Origin: Pseudomonas svalbardensis
GTDB lineage: Bacteria; Pseudomonadota; Gammaproteobacteria; Pseudomonadales; Pseudomonadaceae
DNA length: 64,000 nt
Assembly: GCF_030053115.1 (NCBI RefSeq)
Contig: NZ_CP125619.1
Coordinates: 869,001-933,000 of the forward strand
Direction: 5' to 3'
Made by a program: the position numbers and the translations under genes. The notes under the pieces were generated by a model. The model had not been told where the DNA came from. It saw only the letters and a program-made list of their open reading frames with translations, and did not search any database. Below, in pieces: positions 41,530 to 52,915 of this stretch. The first letter of the stretch is position 1. The number at the start of each line of letters is the position of its first letter.

Positions 41530-44058
41530 ATGACGCAAGTCACGGTGAAACAACTGGCCGATGAGGTCAAAACACCGGTAGAGCGCCTGTTGCAGCAGAT
41601 GCGTGAGGCAGGTCTGCCGCACACCGCCGCCGAAGAACATGTGACTGACAGTGAGAAGCAATCTTTGCTGACTCACTTGAAAAGCAGCCACAAGGCGAAA
41701 GTGGAAGAACCACGCAAGATCACACTGCAGCGTAAAACCACCAGCACCCTGCGTGTTGCTGGCAGCAAAAGCATCAGTGTTGAAGTACGTAAAAAGAAAG
41801 TTTTCGTACAGCGCAGCCCGGAAGAAATCGAAGCCGAGCGCAAACGCGAACTGGAAGAACGTCGAGCAGTAGAAAATACTGCACGTCAGAAGGCTGAAGA
41901 AGAAGCCAAGCGTCGCGCCGAAGAAGAAGCGCGTCGCCAGCCTGCTGCTGCGCAATCCGCTACTAACGACGCCGTTGCAGCACCTGCTGCAGTTGCCGAG
42001 CCAGTACGTGAAAGCGCGCCGGTTGTGGCTGCTGCACCAGCGCCGTCTGCCGATGTTCGCAACAAGCAGAACGAACAGCGCCGTCCGGACAAACCACGTG
42101 CCGACGATAACAGTCGTCGTGGCAGTGGCGATGGCGAGCGCAAAAACGCTCCGCATCGTGCTTCGGTCAAAGAGAAAGCGCCTGCTCCACGCGTTGCCCC
42201 ACGTACTACCGACGAAGAAAGCGATGGCTTCCGTCGTGGTGGTCGCGGCAAGGCCAAGCTGAAGAAACGCAACGCTCACGGTTTCCAGAGCCCAACCGGC
42301 CCTGTCGTGCGTGATGTGCAGATAGGCGAGACCATCACTGTCGGCGATCTCGCCCAGCAGATGTCGGTCAAGGCTGCTGAAATCATCAAGTTCATGTTCA
42401 AACTGGGTACGCCAGCGACCATCAACCAGGTGCTCGATCAGGAAACTGCTCAACTGGTAGCTGAGGAGCTGGGCCACAAAGTGACCCTGGTCAGTGACAC
42501 CGCCCTGGAAGATTCCCTGGCCGAGTCCCTGAAGTTTGAAGGTGAGACGTTCTCCCGTGCACCGGTCGTGACCGTAATGGGCCACGTTGACCACGGTAAA
42601 ACCTCGCTGCTCGACTATATCCGTCGTGCCAAGGTAGCTGCAGGCGAAGCCGGCGGTATTACCCAGCACATCGGTGCGTACCACGTTGAAACTGATCGCG
42701 GCATGGTCACGTTCCTCGATACCCCGGGTCACGCTGCGTTTACCGCAATGCGTGCTCGTGGTGCCAAGGCAACTGACATCGTGATCCTGGTCGTTGCAGC
42801 GGACGACGGCGTAATGCCGCAGACCATTGAAGCGGTCCAGCACGCCAAGGCTGCCGGTGTTCCACTGGTAGTTGCAGTGAACAAAATCGACAAGCCGGGC
42901 GCTGATCTCGATCGCATCCGTAGCGAACTGTCGGTTCACGGTGTGACCTCGGAAGAGTGGGGCGGCGACACCCCGTTCGTATCGGTTTCGGCGAAAGTCG
43001 GTACGGGTGTGGACGAGTTGCTCGAAGCCGTTCTGCTGCAAGCCGAAGTTCTGGAACTGAAAGCAACGCCTTCGGCTCCTGGCCGTGGCGTCGTGGTTGA
43101 ATCGCGTCTCGACAAGGGTCGTGGTCCGGTTGCAACCGTTCTGGTTCAAGACGGTACCCTGCGTCAAGGCGACATGGTATTGGTCGGTTCGAACTATGGC
43201 CGTGTACGTGCCATGCTCGACGAGAACGGCAAGCCAATCAAAGAAGCGGGTCCTTCCATCCCTGTCGAGATCCTCGGCCTGGACGGTACCCCGGACGCTG
43301 GCGATGAGATGAGTGTGCTGTCGGACGAGAAGAAAGCCCGTGAAGTGGCTCTGTTCCGTCAAGGCAAGTTCCGCGAGGTCAAACTGGCTCGCGCTCACGC
43401 CGGCAAGCTTGAAAACATCTTCGAGAACATGGGCCAGGCAGAGAAGAAGACGCTTAACATCGTCCTCAAATCTGACGTCCGTGGTTCGCTGGAAGCGTTG
43501 AACGGCGCCTTGAACGGCCTGGGTAACGACGAAGTGCAAGTGCGTGTTGTCGGTGGCGGTGTCGGTGGTATCACCGAGTCCGACGCCAACCTGGCACTGG
43601 CCTCCAACGCTGTACTGTTTGGCTTCAACGTGCGTGCCGATGCTGGCGCTCGTAAGATCGTCGAGCAGGAAGGTCTGGATATGCGTTACTACAACGTAAT
43701 CTACGACATCATCGAAGACGTCAAGAAAGCCCTCACCGGTATGCTGGGCAGCGATGTTCGCGAGAACATCCTGGGTACCGCTGAAGTGCGTGACGTGTTC
43801 CGTTCGCCGAAGTTTGGCGCGATCGCCGGATGCATGGTTATCGAAGGTGTTGTTCACCGTAACCGTCCAATCCGTGTACTGCGTGAAGACATCGTTATCT
43901 TCGAAGGCGAGCTGGAATCCCTGCGCCGCTTCAAGGATGACGCGTCCGAAGTACGTGCCGGCATGGAATGCGGTATCGGCGTGAAGAGCTACAACGACGT
44001 TAAAGCTGGCGACAAGATCGAAGTCTACGAGAAGGTTCAGGTTGCTCGCAGCCTCTAA
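41530..44058 (+). CDS. infB: Translation initiation factor IF-2
   Basis: An 842-residue GTPase that places initiator tRNA on the 30S subunit. The N-terminal region (1-270) is a small IF2-N domain and long charged, Ala/Glu/Lys-rich linker. A second IF2-N domain follows, then the G domain with GHVDHGKT at 351-358, DTPGHAAF and NKID. The C-terminal domains bind fMet-tRNA. An internal start giving a shorter isoform, as in E. coli, is possible but not identified. Confidence 0.97.
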   Translation: MTQVTVKQLADEVKTPVERLLQQMREAGLPHTAAEEHVTDSEKQSLLTHLKSSHKAKVEEPRKITLQRKTTSTLRVAGSKSISVEVRKKKVFVQRSPEEIEAERKRELEERRAVENTARQKAEEEAKRRAEEEARRQPAAAQSATNDAVAAPAAVAEPVRESAPVVAAAPAPSADVRNKQNEQRRPDKPRADDNSRRGSGDGERKNAPHRASVKEKAPAPRVAPRTTDEESDGFRRGGRGKAKLKKRNAHGFQSPTGPVVRDVQIGETITVGDLAQQMSVKAAEIIKFMFKLGTPATINQVLDQETAQLVAEELGHKVTLVSDTALEDSLAESLKFEGETFSRAPVVTVMGHVDHGKTSLLDYIRRAKVAAGEAGGITQHIGAYHVETDRGMVTFLDTPGHAAFTAMRARGAKATDIVILVVAADDGVMPQTIEAVQHAKAAGVPLVVAVNKIDKPGADLDRIRSELSVHGVTSEEWGGDTPFVSVSAKVGTGVDELLEAVLLQAEVLELKATPSAPGRGVVVESRLDKGRGPVATVLVQDGTLRQGDMVLVGSNYGRVRAMLDENGKPIKEAGPSIPVEILGLDGTPDAGDEMSVLSDEKKAREVALFRQGKFREVKLARAHAGKLENIFENMGQAEKKTLNIVLKSDVRGSLEALNGALNGLGNDEVQVRVVGGGVGGITESDANLALASNAVLFGFNVRADAGARKIVEQEGLDMRYYNVIYDIIEDVKKALTGMLGSDVRENILGTAEVRDVFRSPKFGAIAGCMVIEGVVHRNRPIRVLREDIVIFEGELESLRRFKDDASEVRAGMECGIGVKSYNDVKAGDKIEVYEKVQVARSL

Positions 44059-44129
44059 CTCGCGCACTTCAAGGGCCACGGCGAGCCGCCGCATGCAAGT
44101 GCGCGGCACGGCGTCAGGACTCTAAACGC

Positions 44130-44164
44130 AACGCCCGGTCTGGCTTTTGTCAGGCCGGGCGTTT
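44130..44164 (+). terminator. Hairpin between infB and rbfA
   Basis: AACGCCCGG(T)CTG and CAGGCCGGGCGTT pair around TTTTG-rich bases and are followed by TGCC. The T-run is short, so it is probably a partial terminator or an mRNA processing/stability element inside the operon. Confidence 0.5.
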
Positions 44165-44217
44165 GCCGCTTTCAGACCCTTCGGGTTTCACCGTGGGGCA
44201 GTAACAGGTAACAAGAC

Positions 44218-44619
44218 ATGGCAAAAGAATACAGCCGTACCCAACGTATCGGCGATCAGATGCAGCGTGAGCTGGCACAGCTGATCCGTCGTGAAGTCAA
44301 AGACCCGCGTGTCGGCTTGGTCACCATTACCGCTGTTGAAGTCAGCCGTGACGTCGGTCACGCGAAGATCTTCATCACCGTGATGGGGCAGGACAACGCC
44401 GAAGACATCGCGCAAAGCATCAAGGTGCTCAACTCCGCCGCCGGTTTCCTGCGCATGCAGTTGGCTCGCGAAATGAAGTTGCGCAGCGTTCCGCAGTTGC
44501 ACTTTCACTACGACGAAAGCGTCGTGCGTGGTGCTCATCTGTCGGCATTGATCGAACGTGCAGTAGCTGAAGACAATCAGCATCCGGTTGCGGCAGAAGC
44601 CGAAGACACCAAGGAGTAA
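44218..44619 (+). CDS. rbfA: Ribosome-binding factor A
   Basis: A 133-residue KH-fold protein for 16S rRNA processing and cold adaptation. Conserved parts are [38 protein letters not shown] and [14 protein letters not shown]. It precedes truB by three bases. Confidence 0.96.
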   Translation: MAKEYSRTQRIGDQMQRELAQLIRREVKDPRVGLVTITAVEVSRDVGHAKIFITVMGQDNAEDIAQSIKVLNSAAGFLRMQLAREMKLRSVPQLHFHYDESVVRGAHLSALIERAVAEDNQHPVAAEAEDTKE

Positions 44620-44622
44620 TCG

Positions 44623-45540
44623 GTGGCTCAGGTCAAACGTATCCGTCGTAACGTCAGCGGCATCATCCTGCTCGACAAACCACTGGGGTTCACCTCCAAT
44701 GCGGCGTTGCAGAAGGTCCGCTGGCTGCTGAACGCCGAGAAGGCCGGGCACACCGGCAGTCTCGATCCGCTGGCCACCGGCGTGTTGCCGTTGTGCTTCG
44801 GTGAGGCCACCAAGTTTTCGCAGTATCTGCTCGATTCCGACAAGGGTTACGAAACCCTGGCGCAACTGGGCAAGACCACCACCACGGCCGATGCCGAGGG
44901 TGATGTGTTGCTGGAGCGCCCGGTGACCGTTGGTCGCGCCGATGTCGAAGCAGTACTGCCGAAATTTCGTGGGCAAATCAGTCAGATACCGCCCATGTAC
45001 TCGGCGCTCAAACGTGATGGCCAGCCGTTGTACAAGCTGGCCCGGGCAGGTGAAGTAGTGGAGCGCGAACCGCGTTCTGTTACTATTACGCGCTTGGAAT
45101 TACTGGCCTTTGAAGGTGATACTGCGCGGCTTGCAGTGGATTGCACCAAAGGTACCTATATCCGCACCCTGGTGGAGGATATCGGTGAGCAACTCGGTTG
45201 TGGCGCTTACGTTGCTGGACTGCGACGTACCCAGGCCGGGCCTTTCACGCTGGCCCAGACGGTCACGCTTGAAGAGTTGGAAGCGGTGCATGCTGAAGGC
45301 GGCAACGAAGCGGTCGATCGCTTCCTGATGCCATCGGACAGCGGTCTGCTGGATTGGCCACTGTTGCAGTTCTCGGAGCACAGCTCGTTCTACTGGCTTA
45401 ACGGCCAACCGGTACGAGCCCCGGATGCACCGAAGTTCGGCATGGTACGGGTACAGGATCACAATGGTCGCTTCATCGGTATCGGTGAAGTGAGCGAAGA
45501 CGGGCGCATCGCGCCACGTCGACTGATTCGGTCAGAATGA
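44623..45540 (+). CDS. truB: tRNA pseudouridine-55 synthase
   Basis: A 305-residue enzyme that makes pseudouridine 55 in the T-loop of tRNAs. The catalytic aspartate is D48 in [12 protein letters not shown]. Further motifs are [16 protein letters not shown] and [20 protein letters not shown]. The start is GTG 44623 after AAGGAG. Confidence 0.96.
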   Translation: MAQVKRIRRNVSGIILLDKPLGFTSNAALQKVRWLLNAEKAGHTGSLDPLATGVLPLCFGEATKFSQYLLDSDKGYETLAQLGKTTTTADAEGDVLLERPVTVGRADVEAVLPKFRGQISQIPPMYSALKRDGQPLYKLARAGEVVEREPRSVTITRLELLAFEGDTARLAVDCTKGTYIRTLVEDIGEQLGCGAYVAGLRRTQAGPFTLAQTVTLEELEAVHAEGGNEAVDRFLMPSDSGLLDWPLLQFSEHSSFYWLNGQPVRAPDAPKFGMVRVQDHNGRFIGIGEVSEDGRIAPRRLIRSE

Positions 45541-45657
45541 CCGAACGAGGGTGGCTGTTAACAGGCACGGTCACTACTCATTTTTAGATACAGGGATTTG
45601 TCCCTGGCCTGTTGAAGCTGTTTCTTTGAAACAGTTTCCTGATAAAAGGATTGCCTC

Positions 45658-45927
45658 ATGGCTCTCGACGTTCAAGAAAAAGCTCAAATCGTAGCTGACT
45701 ACCAGCAAGCTGTTGGTGACACTGGTTCGCCAGAAGTGCAAGTTGCACTGCTGACCCACAACATCAACAAGCTGCAAGGTCACTTCAAGGCCAACGGTAA
45801 AGATCACCACTCCCGTCGTGGTCTGATCCGCATGGTAAACCAGCGTCGTAAGCTGCTGGACTACCTGAAAGGCAAGGATCTGGGTCGTTATCAGGCTCTG
45901 ATCGGTCGCCTGGGTCTGCGTCGCTAA
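45658..45927 (+). CDS. rpsO: 30S ribosomal protein S15
   Basis: An 89-residue primary 16S rRNA-binding protein ([20 protein letters not shown] and [20 protein letters not shown]). The 117-base leader contains two small hairpins (CAGGGATTTGTCCCTG; GAAGCTGTTTC-TTT-GAAACAGTTTC), where S15 could repress its own translation as it does in E. coli. Its relation to pnp downstream is conserved. Confidence 0.98.
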   Translation: MALDVQEKAQIVADYQQAVGDTGSPEVQVALLTHNINKLQGHFKANGKDHHSRRGLIRMVNQRRKLLDYLKGKDLGRYQALIGRLGLRR

Positions 45928-46124
45928 TAAGCGATTGCGCTAGAGGTTGGTTGTCTGTCGTACGTCAGTGGGTTTCCCGCTGGTGTATGGCAGGCTCCCA
46001 GCCTCAAGTTTTATCTGGATACCTGCTTTACCTGGACAATGACAGTCGGGCCGATTCCCGGTGTTGCCCAAGAATTTCGCAAGAAGACAAGTTCCCCAAG
46101 AGCCACAAAAGAAGGTAGGACACC

Positions 46125-48230
46125 GTGAACCCGGTAATCAAAAAATTCCAGTTCGGTCAGTCGACCGTTACCCTCGAGACTGGCCGTATCGCCCGTCAGG
46201 CCTCCGGCGCAGTATTGGTCACCGTTGACGACGACGTCAGCGTATTGGTGACTGTGGTCGGCGCCAAGCAAGCTGATCCAGGCAAGGGCTTCTTCCCTCT
46301 GTCTGTTCACTACCAGGAAAAAACTTACGCTGCCGGTAAGATCCCTGGCGGTTTCTTCAAGCGTGAAGGCCGTCCTTCCGAGAAAGAAACCCTGACTTCC
46401 CGACTGATCGACCGTCCGATCCGTCCGCTGTTCCCAGAAGGCTTCATGAACGAAGTGCAGGTTGTCTGCACCGTCGTTTCCACCAGCAAGAAGACCGATC
46501 CGGACATCGCTGCGATGATCGGTACCTCGGCTGCGCTGGCCATTTCCGGCATTCCTTTTGATGGCCCGATCGGCGCTGCCCGCGTTGCGTTCCACGAAAG
46601 CACCGGCTACCTGCTGAACCCGACTTACGAACAACAGAAAGCTTCGAGCCTGGACATGGTCGTTGCCGGTACTTCGGAAGCCGTGTTGATGGTTGAATCG
46701 GAAGCCAAAGAGCTGACTGAAGACCAGATGCTGGGCGCGGTACTGTTTGCTCACGACGAGTTCCAGGTGGTGATCAACGCCGTTAAAGAACTGGCTGCCG
46801 AAGCTGCCAAGCCAACCTGGACCTGGGCTCCTCAACCAGAAGCCACCGCTCTGCTGGGCGCTATCCGTGCCGAGTTCGGCGACGCGATCTCCCAGGCTTA
46901 CACCATCACCATCAAGGCCGACCGTTACGCTCGTCTGGGCGAACTGAAAGACCAGGTGGTTGCCAAGCTGTCCGGTGAAGAAGGTCAGCCTTCCTCCAGC
47001 GAAGTCAAAGCGGCTTTCGGCGAAATCGAATACCGCACCGTTCGCGAAAACATCGTAAACGGCAAACCACGTATCGACGGTCGCGACACCAAGACCGTAC
47101 GTCCTTTGAACATCGAAGTCGGTGTTCTGCCGAAGACCCACGGTTCGGCGTTGTTCACCCGTGGCGAAACCCAGGCTCTGGTCGTTGCAACACTGGGCAC
47201 CGCCCGTGATGCACAGCTGTTGGACACCCTGGAAGGCGAGAAAAAAGACCCGTTCATGCTGCACTACAACTTCCCTCCGTTCTCGGTAGGTGAGTGTGGT
47301 CGCATGGGTGGTGCTGGTCGTCGCGAAATCGGTCATGGCCGTCTGGCCCGTCGTTCGATTGCAGCCATGCTGCCTGCCGCTGACGTGTTCCCGTACACCA
47401 TCCGTGTTGTGTCGGAAATCACCGAATCCAACGGTTCGAGCTCCATGGCTTCGGTCTGCGGCGCTTCCCTGGCTCTGATGGATGCCGGCGTTCCGATGAA
47501 GGCACCGGTTGCCGGTATCGCCATGGGGCTGGTTAAAGAAGGCGAGAAATTCGCCATCCTGACCGACATCCTGGGTGACGAAGACCACCTCGGCGACATG
47601 GACTTCAAAGTAGCCGGTACCGCCAAAGGTGTTACCGCGCTGCAGATGGACATCAAGATCAAGGGCATCACCGAAGAAATCATGGAAATCGCTCTGGGCC
47701 AAGCCCTGGAAGCGCGCCTGAACATCCTCGGTCAGATGAACCAGATCATTGGCCAGTCGCGTACCGAACTGTCGGAAAACGCTCCGACCATGATCGCGAT
47801 GAAAATCGACACCGACAAAATCCGTGATGTCATCGGTAAAGGCGGCGCGACCATTCGTGCGATCTGTGAAGAGACCAAGGCTTCGATCGATATCGAAGAC
47901 GACGGCTCGATCAAGATCTTCGGCGAAACCAAGGAAGCGGCTGAAGCAGCACGTCAGCGCGTTCTGGGCATCACCGCAGAAGCTGAAATCGGCAAGATCT
48001 ACGTTGGTAAGGTTGAGCGCATCGTCGACTTCGGCGCATTCGTCAACATCCTGCCTGGCAAGGACGGTCTGGTTCACATCTCGATGCTGAGCGACGCTCG
48101 CGTAGAGAAAGTGACCGACATCCTGAAAGAAGGCCAGGAAGTGGAAGTACTGGTACTGGACGTGGACAACCGCGGCCGTATCAAGCTGTCCATCAAAGAC
48201 GTAGCAGCAGCCAAGGCTTCGGGTGTTTAA
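46125..48230 (+). CDS. pnp: Polyribonucleotide nucleotidyltransferase (PNPase)
   Basis: A 701-residue phosphorolytic 3'-5' exoribonuclease and degradosome component. Two RNase PH domains (about 1-220 and 310-540) are followed by a KH domain ([15 protein letters not shown]) and an S1 domain ([20 protein letters not shown]). The start is GTG 46125 ([12 protein letters not shown]). The 197-base gap after rpsO carries inverted repeats that may be processing sites, as for RNase III in E. coli, but none is certain. Confidence 0.98.
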   Translation: MNPVIKKFQFGQSTVTLETGRIARQASGAVLVTVDDDVSVLVTVVGAKQADPGKGFFPLSVHYQEKTYAAGKIPGGFFKREGRPSEKETLTSRLIDRPIRPLFPEGFMNEVQVVCTVVSTSKKTDPDIAAMIGTSAALAISGIPFDGPIGAARVAFHESTGYLLNPTYEQQKASSLDMVVAGTSEAVLMVESEAKELTEDQMLGAVLFAHDEFQVVINAVKELAAEAAKPTWTWAPQPEATALLGAIRAEFGDAISQAYTITIKADRYARLGELKDQVVAKLSGEEGQPSSSEVKAAFGEIEYRTVRENIVNGKPRIDGRDTKTVRPLNIEVGVLPKTHGSALFTRGETQALVVATLGTARDAQLLDTLEGEKKDPFMLHYNFPPFSVGECGRMGGAGRREIGHGRLARRSIAAMLPAADVFPYTIRVVSEITESNGSSSMASVCGASLALMDAGVPMKAPVAGIAMGLVKEGEKFAILTDILGDEDHLGDMDFKVAGTAKGVTALQMDIKIKGITEEIMEIALGQALEARLNILGQMNQIIGQSRTELSENAPTMIAMKIDTDKIRDVIGKGGATIRAICEETKASIDIEDDGSIKIFGETKEAAEAARQRVLGITAEAEIGKIYVGKVERIVDFGAFVNILPGKDGLVHISMLSDARVEKVTDILKEGQEVEVLVLDVDNRGRIKLSIKDVAAAKASGV

Positions 48231-48261
48231 TCACTCCCACGCCTGACCGCTTCAACGTTGT

Positions 48262-48300
48262 AAAAAATGCCCCGCAGTGAAAGCTGCGGGGCATTTTTTT
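48262..48300 (+). terminator. Terminator of pnp
   Basis: AATGCCCCGCAG-TGAAAG-CTGCGGGGCATT followed by TTTTT: a strong intrinsic terminator closing the nusA-pnp cluster. Confidence 0.95.
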
Positions 48301-48368
48301 GCCTGCAAAAAAATGAGACGAGGCATGAAGTTGCCTGACCCCAAAGTCAGTGCTAGGTTTAGCCCACT

Positions 48369-48441
48369 GCCCGTGTAGCTCAGTCGGTAGAGCAGCGCAC
48401 TCGTAACGCGAAGGTCGCAGGTTCGATTCCTGTCTCGGGCA
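48369..48441 (+). tRNA. tRNA-Thr (CGT), atypical copy
   Basis: A 73-base tRNA from GCCCGTG to CTCGGGCA with D-loop, T-loop (GGTTCGATTCC) and anticodon loop CTCGTAA, giving anticodon CGT. Two oddities: the base after the anticodon loop is C, leaving an A-C mismatch at the top of the anticodon stem where T is normal, and the 3' end reads CGA instead of an encoded CCA. The acceptor and T stems are intact. It may still be functional if CCA is added enzymatically, or it may be a decaying copy. Confidence 0.8.
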
Positions 48442-48491
48442 CGAGCGACACGTTGTTTTCAGATGATCCCGAATGGTTCTGAAGGCCAGGC

Positions 48492-48517
48492 AAACCGGGC
48501 TTCAAACGGTTTTTTTG
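48492..48517 (+). terminator. Terminator after tRNA-Thr
   Basis: AAACCG-GGCTTCAAA-CGGTTT followed by a T-run of five more bases, about 50 bases after the tRNA. Confidence 0.65.
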
Positions 48518-48578
48518 CGTCAGAGAGATCCTTGATGATCCAGATCCATCTTCCATTCCCCAGATCAAAGAGAACGCC

Positions 48579-48884
48579 ATGACCGTTAAAGAATTGACCC
48601 AAGAAGCCAGACACGCAGAAGCGCTGAAGAAGTACTTGCTGGAATCGCCCCAGCTAGCTGAAGAGATCAAGGACTTGCCAGCCGATGATCAGAAAGACCA
48701 GATCCAGTGGGCGTTCGAGGATGAGGCAGAGTCTCAGGGCTTGCAGCCGTGGGAGCTGACGCTCAAGTACACCTCAACCCCTGAAGAGTTCGAGGCTGCG
48801 CGCCTTGTTCTGCACAAGGAGGCTGCCGAGGTGTTGGGCGTCGAGTGGGAAGAGTACTGCGAGATGAATAATCTGGTGGTCTGA
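48579..48884 (+). CDS. Small acidic conserved protein (DUF6388-like)
   Basis: A 101-residue, strongly acidic, soluble protein beginning MTVKELTQEARHAEALKKYL. The C-terminal half (PWELTLKYTSTPEEFEAARL and EAAEVLGVEWEEYCEM) resembles the DUF6388 family of pseudomonads, which has no known function. It is monocistronic, with AGAGAA upstream and a strong terminator downstream. Confidence 0.75.
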   Translation: MTVKELTQEARHAEALKKYLLESPQLAEEIKDLPADDQKDQIQWAFEDEAESQGLQPWELTLKYTSTPEEFEAARLVLHKEAAEVLGVEWEEYCEMNNLVV

Positions 48885-48885
48885 T

Positions 48886-48917
48886 AAAAACGCCAGCCTC
48901 ACGAGGCTGGCGTTTTT
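48886..48917. terminator. Bidirectional terminator
   Basis: AAAAACGCCAGCCTC-AC-GAGGCTGGCGTTTTT serves both the rightward small gene and the leftward nadC, which converge here. Confidence 0.95.
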
Positions 48918-48934
48918 CATTCACACCGGCGTAA

Positions 48935-49783
48935 TCAAAGGCTCAGGCGCATCGACAGATCGACAGCCTTCACATCCTTGGTCATCGCACCAATCGAGAT
49001 GTAATCCACCCCGGTTTCGGCGATTGGTAGTAGCGTGCTTTCGTTGATACCGCCGCTGGCCTCCAGTTTCGCCTTGCCGCCGTTCAGGCGCACGGCTTCG
49101 CGCATATCATCCAGACTCAATTCATCGAGCATGATGATGTTGGCACCGGCCGCCAGGGCTTCCTTCAGCTCCTCCAGGCTTTCCACTTCGATCTCCACCG
49201 GTTTGCCCGGGGCAATCTTGTGCGCGGCTTTGATGGCCTCCGGGATGCCACCGCAGGCGGCAATATGGTTTTCCTTGATCAGGAAGGCGTCGTACAGGCC
49301 GATGCGGTGGTTATGGCACCCGCCGCAGGTCACGGCGTACTTCTGCGCCAGACGCAGCCCCGGCAAGGTTTTACGGGTGTCGAGCAACTTCACCTGAGTC
49401 TCGGCAACGTAATCCGCCAGGTACTGCGCACGCGTGGCCACGCCAGAAAGCAACTGCAGGAAGTTTAGTGCACTGCGTTCGCCCGTCAGTAGCGAGCGCG
49501 CCGGGCCTTCGAGGTGGAACAGCACCTGATTGGGTTTCACCCGCTCGCCATCGCGCACCTGCCAGTGCACCGCAACACGTGGATCCAGCTGCCGAAACAC
49601 TGCATCAACCCAGGCTGTGCCGCAGATGACGGCAGCGTCGCGGGTGATGATCGTGGCTTTGGCCAGGCGTTCGGCCGGGATCAGCTGAGCGGTGATGTCG
49701 CCGCTGCCGATGTCTTCGAGCAACGCACGGCGCACGTTGGCTTCGATTTCGGCGGTCAAATCGGCGAGACGTAGATTCGGCAT
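48935..49783 (-). CDS. nadC: Quinolinate phosphoribosyltransferase
   Basis: A 282-residue enzyme of de novo NAD synthesis that turns quinolinate and PRPP into nicotinate mononucleotide. Signatures are [40 protein letters not shown] and [23 protein letters not shown] 49783 is preferred over the longer frame. The 285 bp between nadC and the next gene hold divergent promoters; I see no gene there. Confidence 0.96.
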   Translation of the reverse strand: MPNLRLADLTAEIEANVRRALLEDIGSGDITAQLIPAERLAKATIITRDAAVICGTAWVDAVFRQLDPRVAVHWQVRDGERVKPNQVLFHLEGPARSLLTGERSALNFLQLLSGVATRAQYLADYVAETQVKLLDTRKTLPGLRLAQKYAVTCGGCHNHRIGLYDAFLIKENHIAACGGIPEAIKAAHKIAPGKPVEIEVESLEELKEALAAGANIIMLDELSLDDMREAVRLNGGKAKLEASGGINESTLLPIAETGVDYISIGAMTKDVKAVDLSMRLSL

Positions 49784-50068
49784 AACGGACTCCACAAACA
49801 AAGTGGCCCGATTATAGGGCCATGGCGCTGGGCAACCCAAGGCATCAGAGGCGTTCCCATCGCTCTGAAACCTGCATTTGGTCGATTCGCTTGAGCAATC
49901 GGCACTAAGTCAGCGCCTGCCATAAGCGTCTATTTCAATGGGAAACGCAGAGTCTGCTGGTAGAGGGGGCATCTTTTGCAAGATAATTCGCCTTGCTTTT
50001 GACGTCATGGCTTTGACGTGGATTTGGATTGACGACTATTCGAAGACTCACCGTTTCAGGAGGCCTGA

Positions 50069-52279
50069 ATGCACAACGACGGGAATGTAGTGCCTTTGCA
50101 CAAGGTTGCTACCGACCAGGCGACTCACTCGCCGCTCGCCCGCCTGCCTGTGATTCTGCTTCAGGTTCGCGACAAGGCCGCCCAACAGCTCAGGCGTGGT
50201 TTGCAGGAACTGTTCGATAACGCCGACGACACGCTGTTCGAAATGGCCGACCGGGCCCGCAATGACGTCGAACAGAACATCTTCTTCGAAGCCATGCGCG
50301 ACTTGCGCCTCAAGCGCAAAAACATCGAACGCGGCTTTCTCGAACAATTTTTCGAGGCTTTTGTCAGCCTCACCCAGTACGACATCACTCAGTCTGCCTC
50401 GCCCCAGTCGTTGGCCTTCGACACCTCGGTGGCGCTGCCCAATGACGACGTGGAGCGCAGCGTGGCAGTGGAGGCGATGGTCAGCAAAGTGCTGAACCGC
50501 GACGGCTTCGCCCTGGAGCAACTGACTGCCCGACTCAGCGCACTGCTGGGCAGGGAACTGCTCGATCGGCACAACCCCATGGGGCCGGCGATGCTCTGCG
50601 AATATTTTTTGCAGGCCGGGCGTAACCTGGGGGTGGAGATCAAGGTCAAGCTGATCATCCTCAAACTGTTCGAACGCTATGTGCTCAGGGATGCCAGTCA
50701 GCTCTACGCCGAAGCCAATCAATTGCTGGCTGCCACCGGTGTTTTACCCGACCTTAAGCCCGCCCCTGCGCGTCGGGCCACGGATCGTGCGGCTGCCGGC
50801 GTCGCTACTGATCCCGCACAGGCCAGCACTCGCGTCGGTGGCCCGCCGATCGACGACAGCGTGCAGGAAGTCTTTGCGGCGTTGCAGGAGCTGCTGTTTC
50901 ACGTGCGTGGCAGTGTCGCGCCAACCCTTGAAGCCAGTGCCCGGACACAGCCGATTTCCACCCGTGACCTGATGCGCCTGCTCTCGCACTTGCAGCAATA
51001 CGTGCCGGCGCCGGCAGCCCAGGACGACTTCGATCTGCGAAACCAGCTCGAACAACTGCTGACCCGGGTCAGCGTCAAAAGTGGCAAGTCACGCGTGGTT
51101 GGGGTGGCTGACGAAGACGTGATCAACCTGATCGCCATGCTCTTCGAATGCATCCTCGATGACCGCAACCTGCCGGACTCGCTCAAGGCGTTGATCGGCC
51201 GTTTGCAGATCCCGATGCTGAAAGTGGCGGTGCTCGACAAGAGCTTCTTCAGCCGCAGCAGTCACCCGGCCCGACGCCTGCTCAATGAAATCGCCACCGC
51301 AGCCATGGGTTGGGGCGAGTGCGATGACCATGAGCGCGACAGCCTGTATCTGCGCATCGAGCAAGTGGTGCAACGGTTGCTGAACGATTTTGTCGATGAT
51401 CCGGCGATCTTTTCCGAATTGCTCGCAGATTTTCTCGCCTTCACCAGCGACGAGCGCCGTCGCAGTGAGCTGCTGGAGCAACGTACCCGTGACGCCGAAG
51501 AAGGCCGCGCCAGGACTGAACTGGCCCGTCAGAGCGTCGAACAGGTGCTGAATCAGGCCTTGTTGGGCAAAGTATTGCCGCAGCGGGTGGTCGTGTTTGT
51601 CCAGGAAGCGTGGAGCCAGGTGCTGCTGCTGACCTGTCTCAAGCACGGCGATCAGTCGGCCGAGTGGCACGCCGATGTGCAGTCCATGGAGCAATTGATC
51701 TGGAGCGTGCAACGTCATGATGAATCCGATGCGAGCCTGCGCTTGTTGGCGCTGGTGCCTGGATTGCTCAAGTCGTTGCGCGACGGGCTGAGCAGTTCGG
51801 CCTTCGATCCGTTCGCCACCAGCGAATTTTTCAGTGAGCTGGAAGCCTTGCACGTTCAGCTGTTCGAACGTCCAGGGCAAAAGCTTGAGCAGTCTGTCGA
51901 TACTCCGGTAATGGTCGAGGTGCTGCAGGGAATCGTCCTGCGAACCGCCGACGAAGGGCCGGTCGATACGCCGTCAGTGCGCTTGCCGGAAGACGATGCC
52001 GGTCTGCTTCAGGTCGATCAACTGCGGTTGGGGTGCTGGGTCGAGTTTCAGGAAGACGAGGAAAACACCCTTCGCTGCAAGCTGGCGGCGATCATTGAAG
52101 CCGCCGGCAAGTACATTTTCGTCAATCGCACCGGGATGAAGGTGCTGGAGCGCAGCCGCACCGGTCTGGCGCTGGAATTTCGTCGTGGCGCAGTGCGCGC
52201 GCTGGACGACACCTTGCTGTTCGACCGGGCGCTGGAGTCGGTGATCGGCAACCTGCGGCGCCTCAATCGCGGCAAGTGA
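50069..52279 (+). CDS. DUF1631 protein
   Basis: A 736-residue soluble protein matching the DUF1631 family of unknown function (sometimes misnamed thymidine phosphorylase). The N-terminus has VILLQVRDKAAQQLRRGLQE. The core (LLNEIATAAMGWGECDDHER and FVQEAWSQVLLLTCLKHGDQ) is helical. The last 90 residues (LGCWVEFQEDEENTLRCKLA then YIFVNRTGMKVLE) look like a small beta barrel, possibly PilZ-like, though no RxxxR motif is evident. An AGGAGG site lies seven bases before the ATG. The position between nadC and ampD is conserved in pseudomonads. Confidence 0.8.
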   Translation: MHNDGNVVPLHKVATDQATHSPLARLPVILLQVRDKAAQQLRRGLQELFDNADDTLFEMADRARNDVEQNIFFEAMRDLRLKRKNIERGFLEQFFEAFVSLTQYDITQSASPQSLAFDTSVALPNDDVERSVAVEAMVSKVLNRDGFALEQLTARLSALLGRELLDRHNPMGPAMLCEYFLQAGRNLGVEIKVKLIILKLFERYVLRDASQLYAEANQLLAATGVLPDLKPAPARRATDRAAAGVATDPAQASTRVGGPPIDDSVQEVFAALQELLFHVRGSVAPTLEASARTQPISTRDLMRLLSHLQQYVPAPAAQDDFDLRNQLEQLLTRVSVKSGKSRVVGVADEDVINLIAMLFECILDDRNLPDSLKALIGRLQIPMLKVAVLDKSFFSRSSHPARRLLNEIATAAMGWGECDDHERDSLYLRIEQVVQRLLNDFVDDPAIFSELLADFLAFTSDERRRSELLEQRTRDAEEGRARTELARQSVEQVLNQALLGKVLPQRVVVFVQEAWSQVLLLTCLKHGDQSAEWHADVQSMEQLIWSVQRHDESDASLRLLALVPGLLKSLRDGLSSSAFDPFATSEFFSELEALHVQLFERPGQKLEQSVDTPVMVEVLQGIVLRTADEGPVDTPSVRLPEDDAGLLQVDQLRLGCWVEFQEDEENTLRCKLAAIIEAAGKYIFVNRTGMKVLERSRTGLALEFRRGAVRALDDTLLFDRALESVIGNLRRLNRGK

Positions 52280-52343
52280 TCGCGCCCCGAGGGTCTATCG
52301 CGGCATACTGGGCGCCAACACAGTCGTCGTTGAAGGAACCTGT

Positions 52344-52913
52344 ATGCAGTTGGACCCCGCGAGCGGTTGGTGTCAGGGCGTAGATATTTGCCCCTCGCCC
52401 AACTTCAATGCGCGCCCCTCGGACGAAGTTTCCCTGCTGGTGATCCACAACATCAGTTTGCCGCCTGCGCAATTCGCCACCGGCAAGGTGCAGGAATTTT
52501 TCCAGAATCGTCTGGATGTCACGGAGCATCCCTACTTTGAAGGGATCGCCGACCTGCGTGTGTCTGCGCACTTTCTGATCGAACGTGACGGCACCGTCAC
52601 TCAGTTTGTCTCTTGTCTTGAGCGTGCCTGGCATGCCGGCGTCTCGAGTTTCGAAGGGCGGGAAACCTGTAACGATTTTTCCGTGGGCATCGAACTTGAA
52701 GGCACGGATGATCTGCCGTTCACCGACGCTCAGTATCAAGCGTTGACGACCCTGACCCGGCAGCTGCAAAGCGCCTTCACGGCCATCACCGTAGAGCGCA
52801 TCTGCGGGCATTGCGACATCGCACCCGGGCGCAAGACTGATCCGGGACCGGCGTTTGACTGGGCACGCTATCGCGCGGCTCTGGCAAAAGCTGCTCTGGA
52901 AAATAAGGAGTAA
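52344..52913 (+). CDS. ampD: 1,6-anhydro-N-acetylmuramyl-L-alanine amidase AmpD
   Basis: A 189-residue cytoplasmic zinc amidase of peptidoglycan recycling. Zinc ligands are seen in LLVIHNISLPP (His) and ERICGHCDIAPGRKTDPGPA (His and Asp); SAHFLIERDGTVTQFVS carries the fold signature. Loss of AmpD derepresses AmpC in species with AmpR. No signal peptide is present, in keeping with the cytoplasmic enzyme. ampE follows after two bases. Confidence 0.96.
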   Translation: MQLDPASGWCQGVDICPSPNFNARPSDEVSLLVIHNISLPPAQFATGKVQEFFQNRLDVTEHPYFEGIADLRVSAHFLIERDGTVTQFVSCLERAWHAGVSSFEGRETCNDFSVGIELEGTDDLPFTDAQYQALTTLTRQLQSAFTAITVERICGHCDIAPGRKTDPGPAFDWARYRAALAKAALENKE

Positions 52914-52915
52914 CA

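Noticed and set aside
41503..44109. 868-codon antisense ORF opposite infB
   Set aside because: Shadow frame; same reason as for dnaK and carB.
46011..48077. 688-codon antisense ORF opposite pnp
   Set aside because: Shadow frame with low-complexity composition and no domains.
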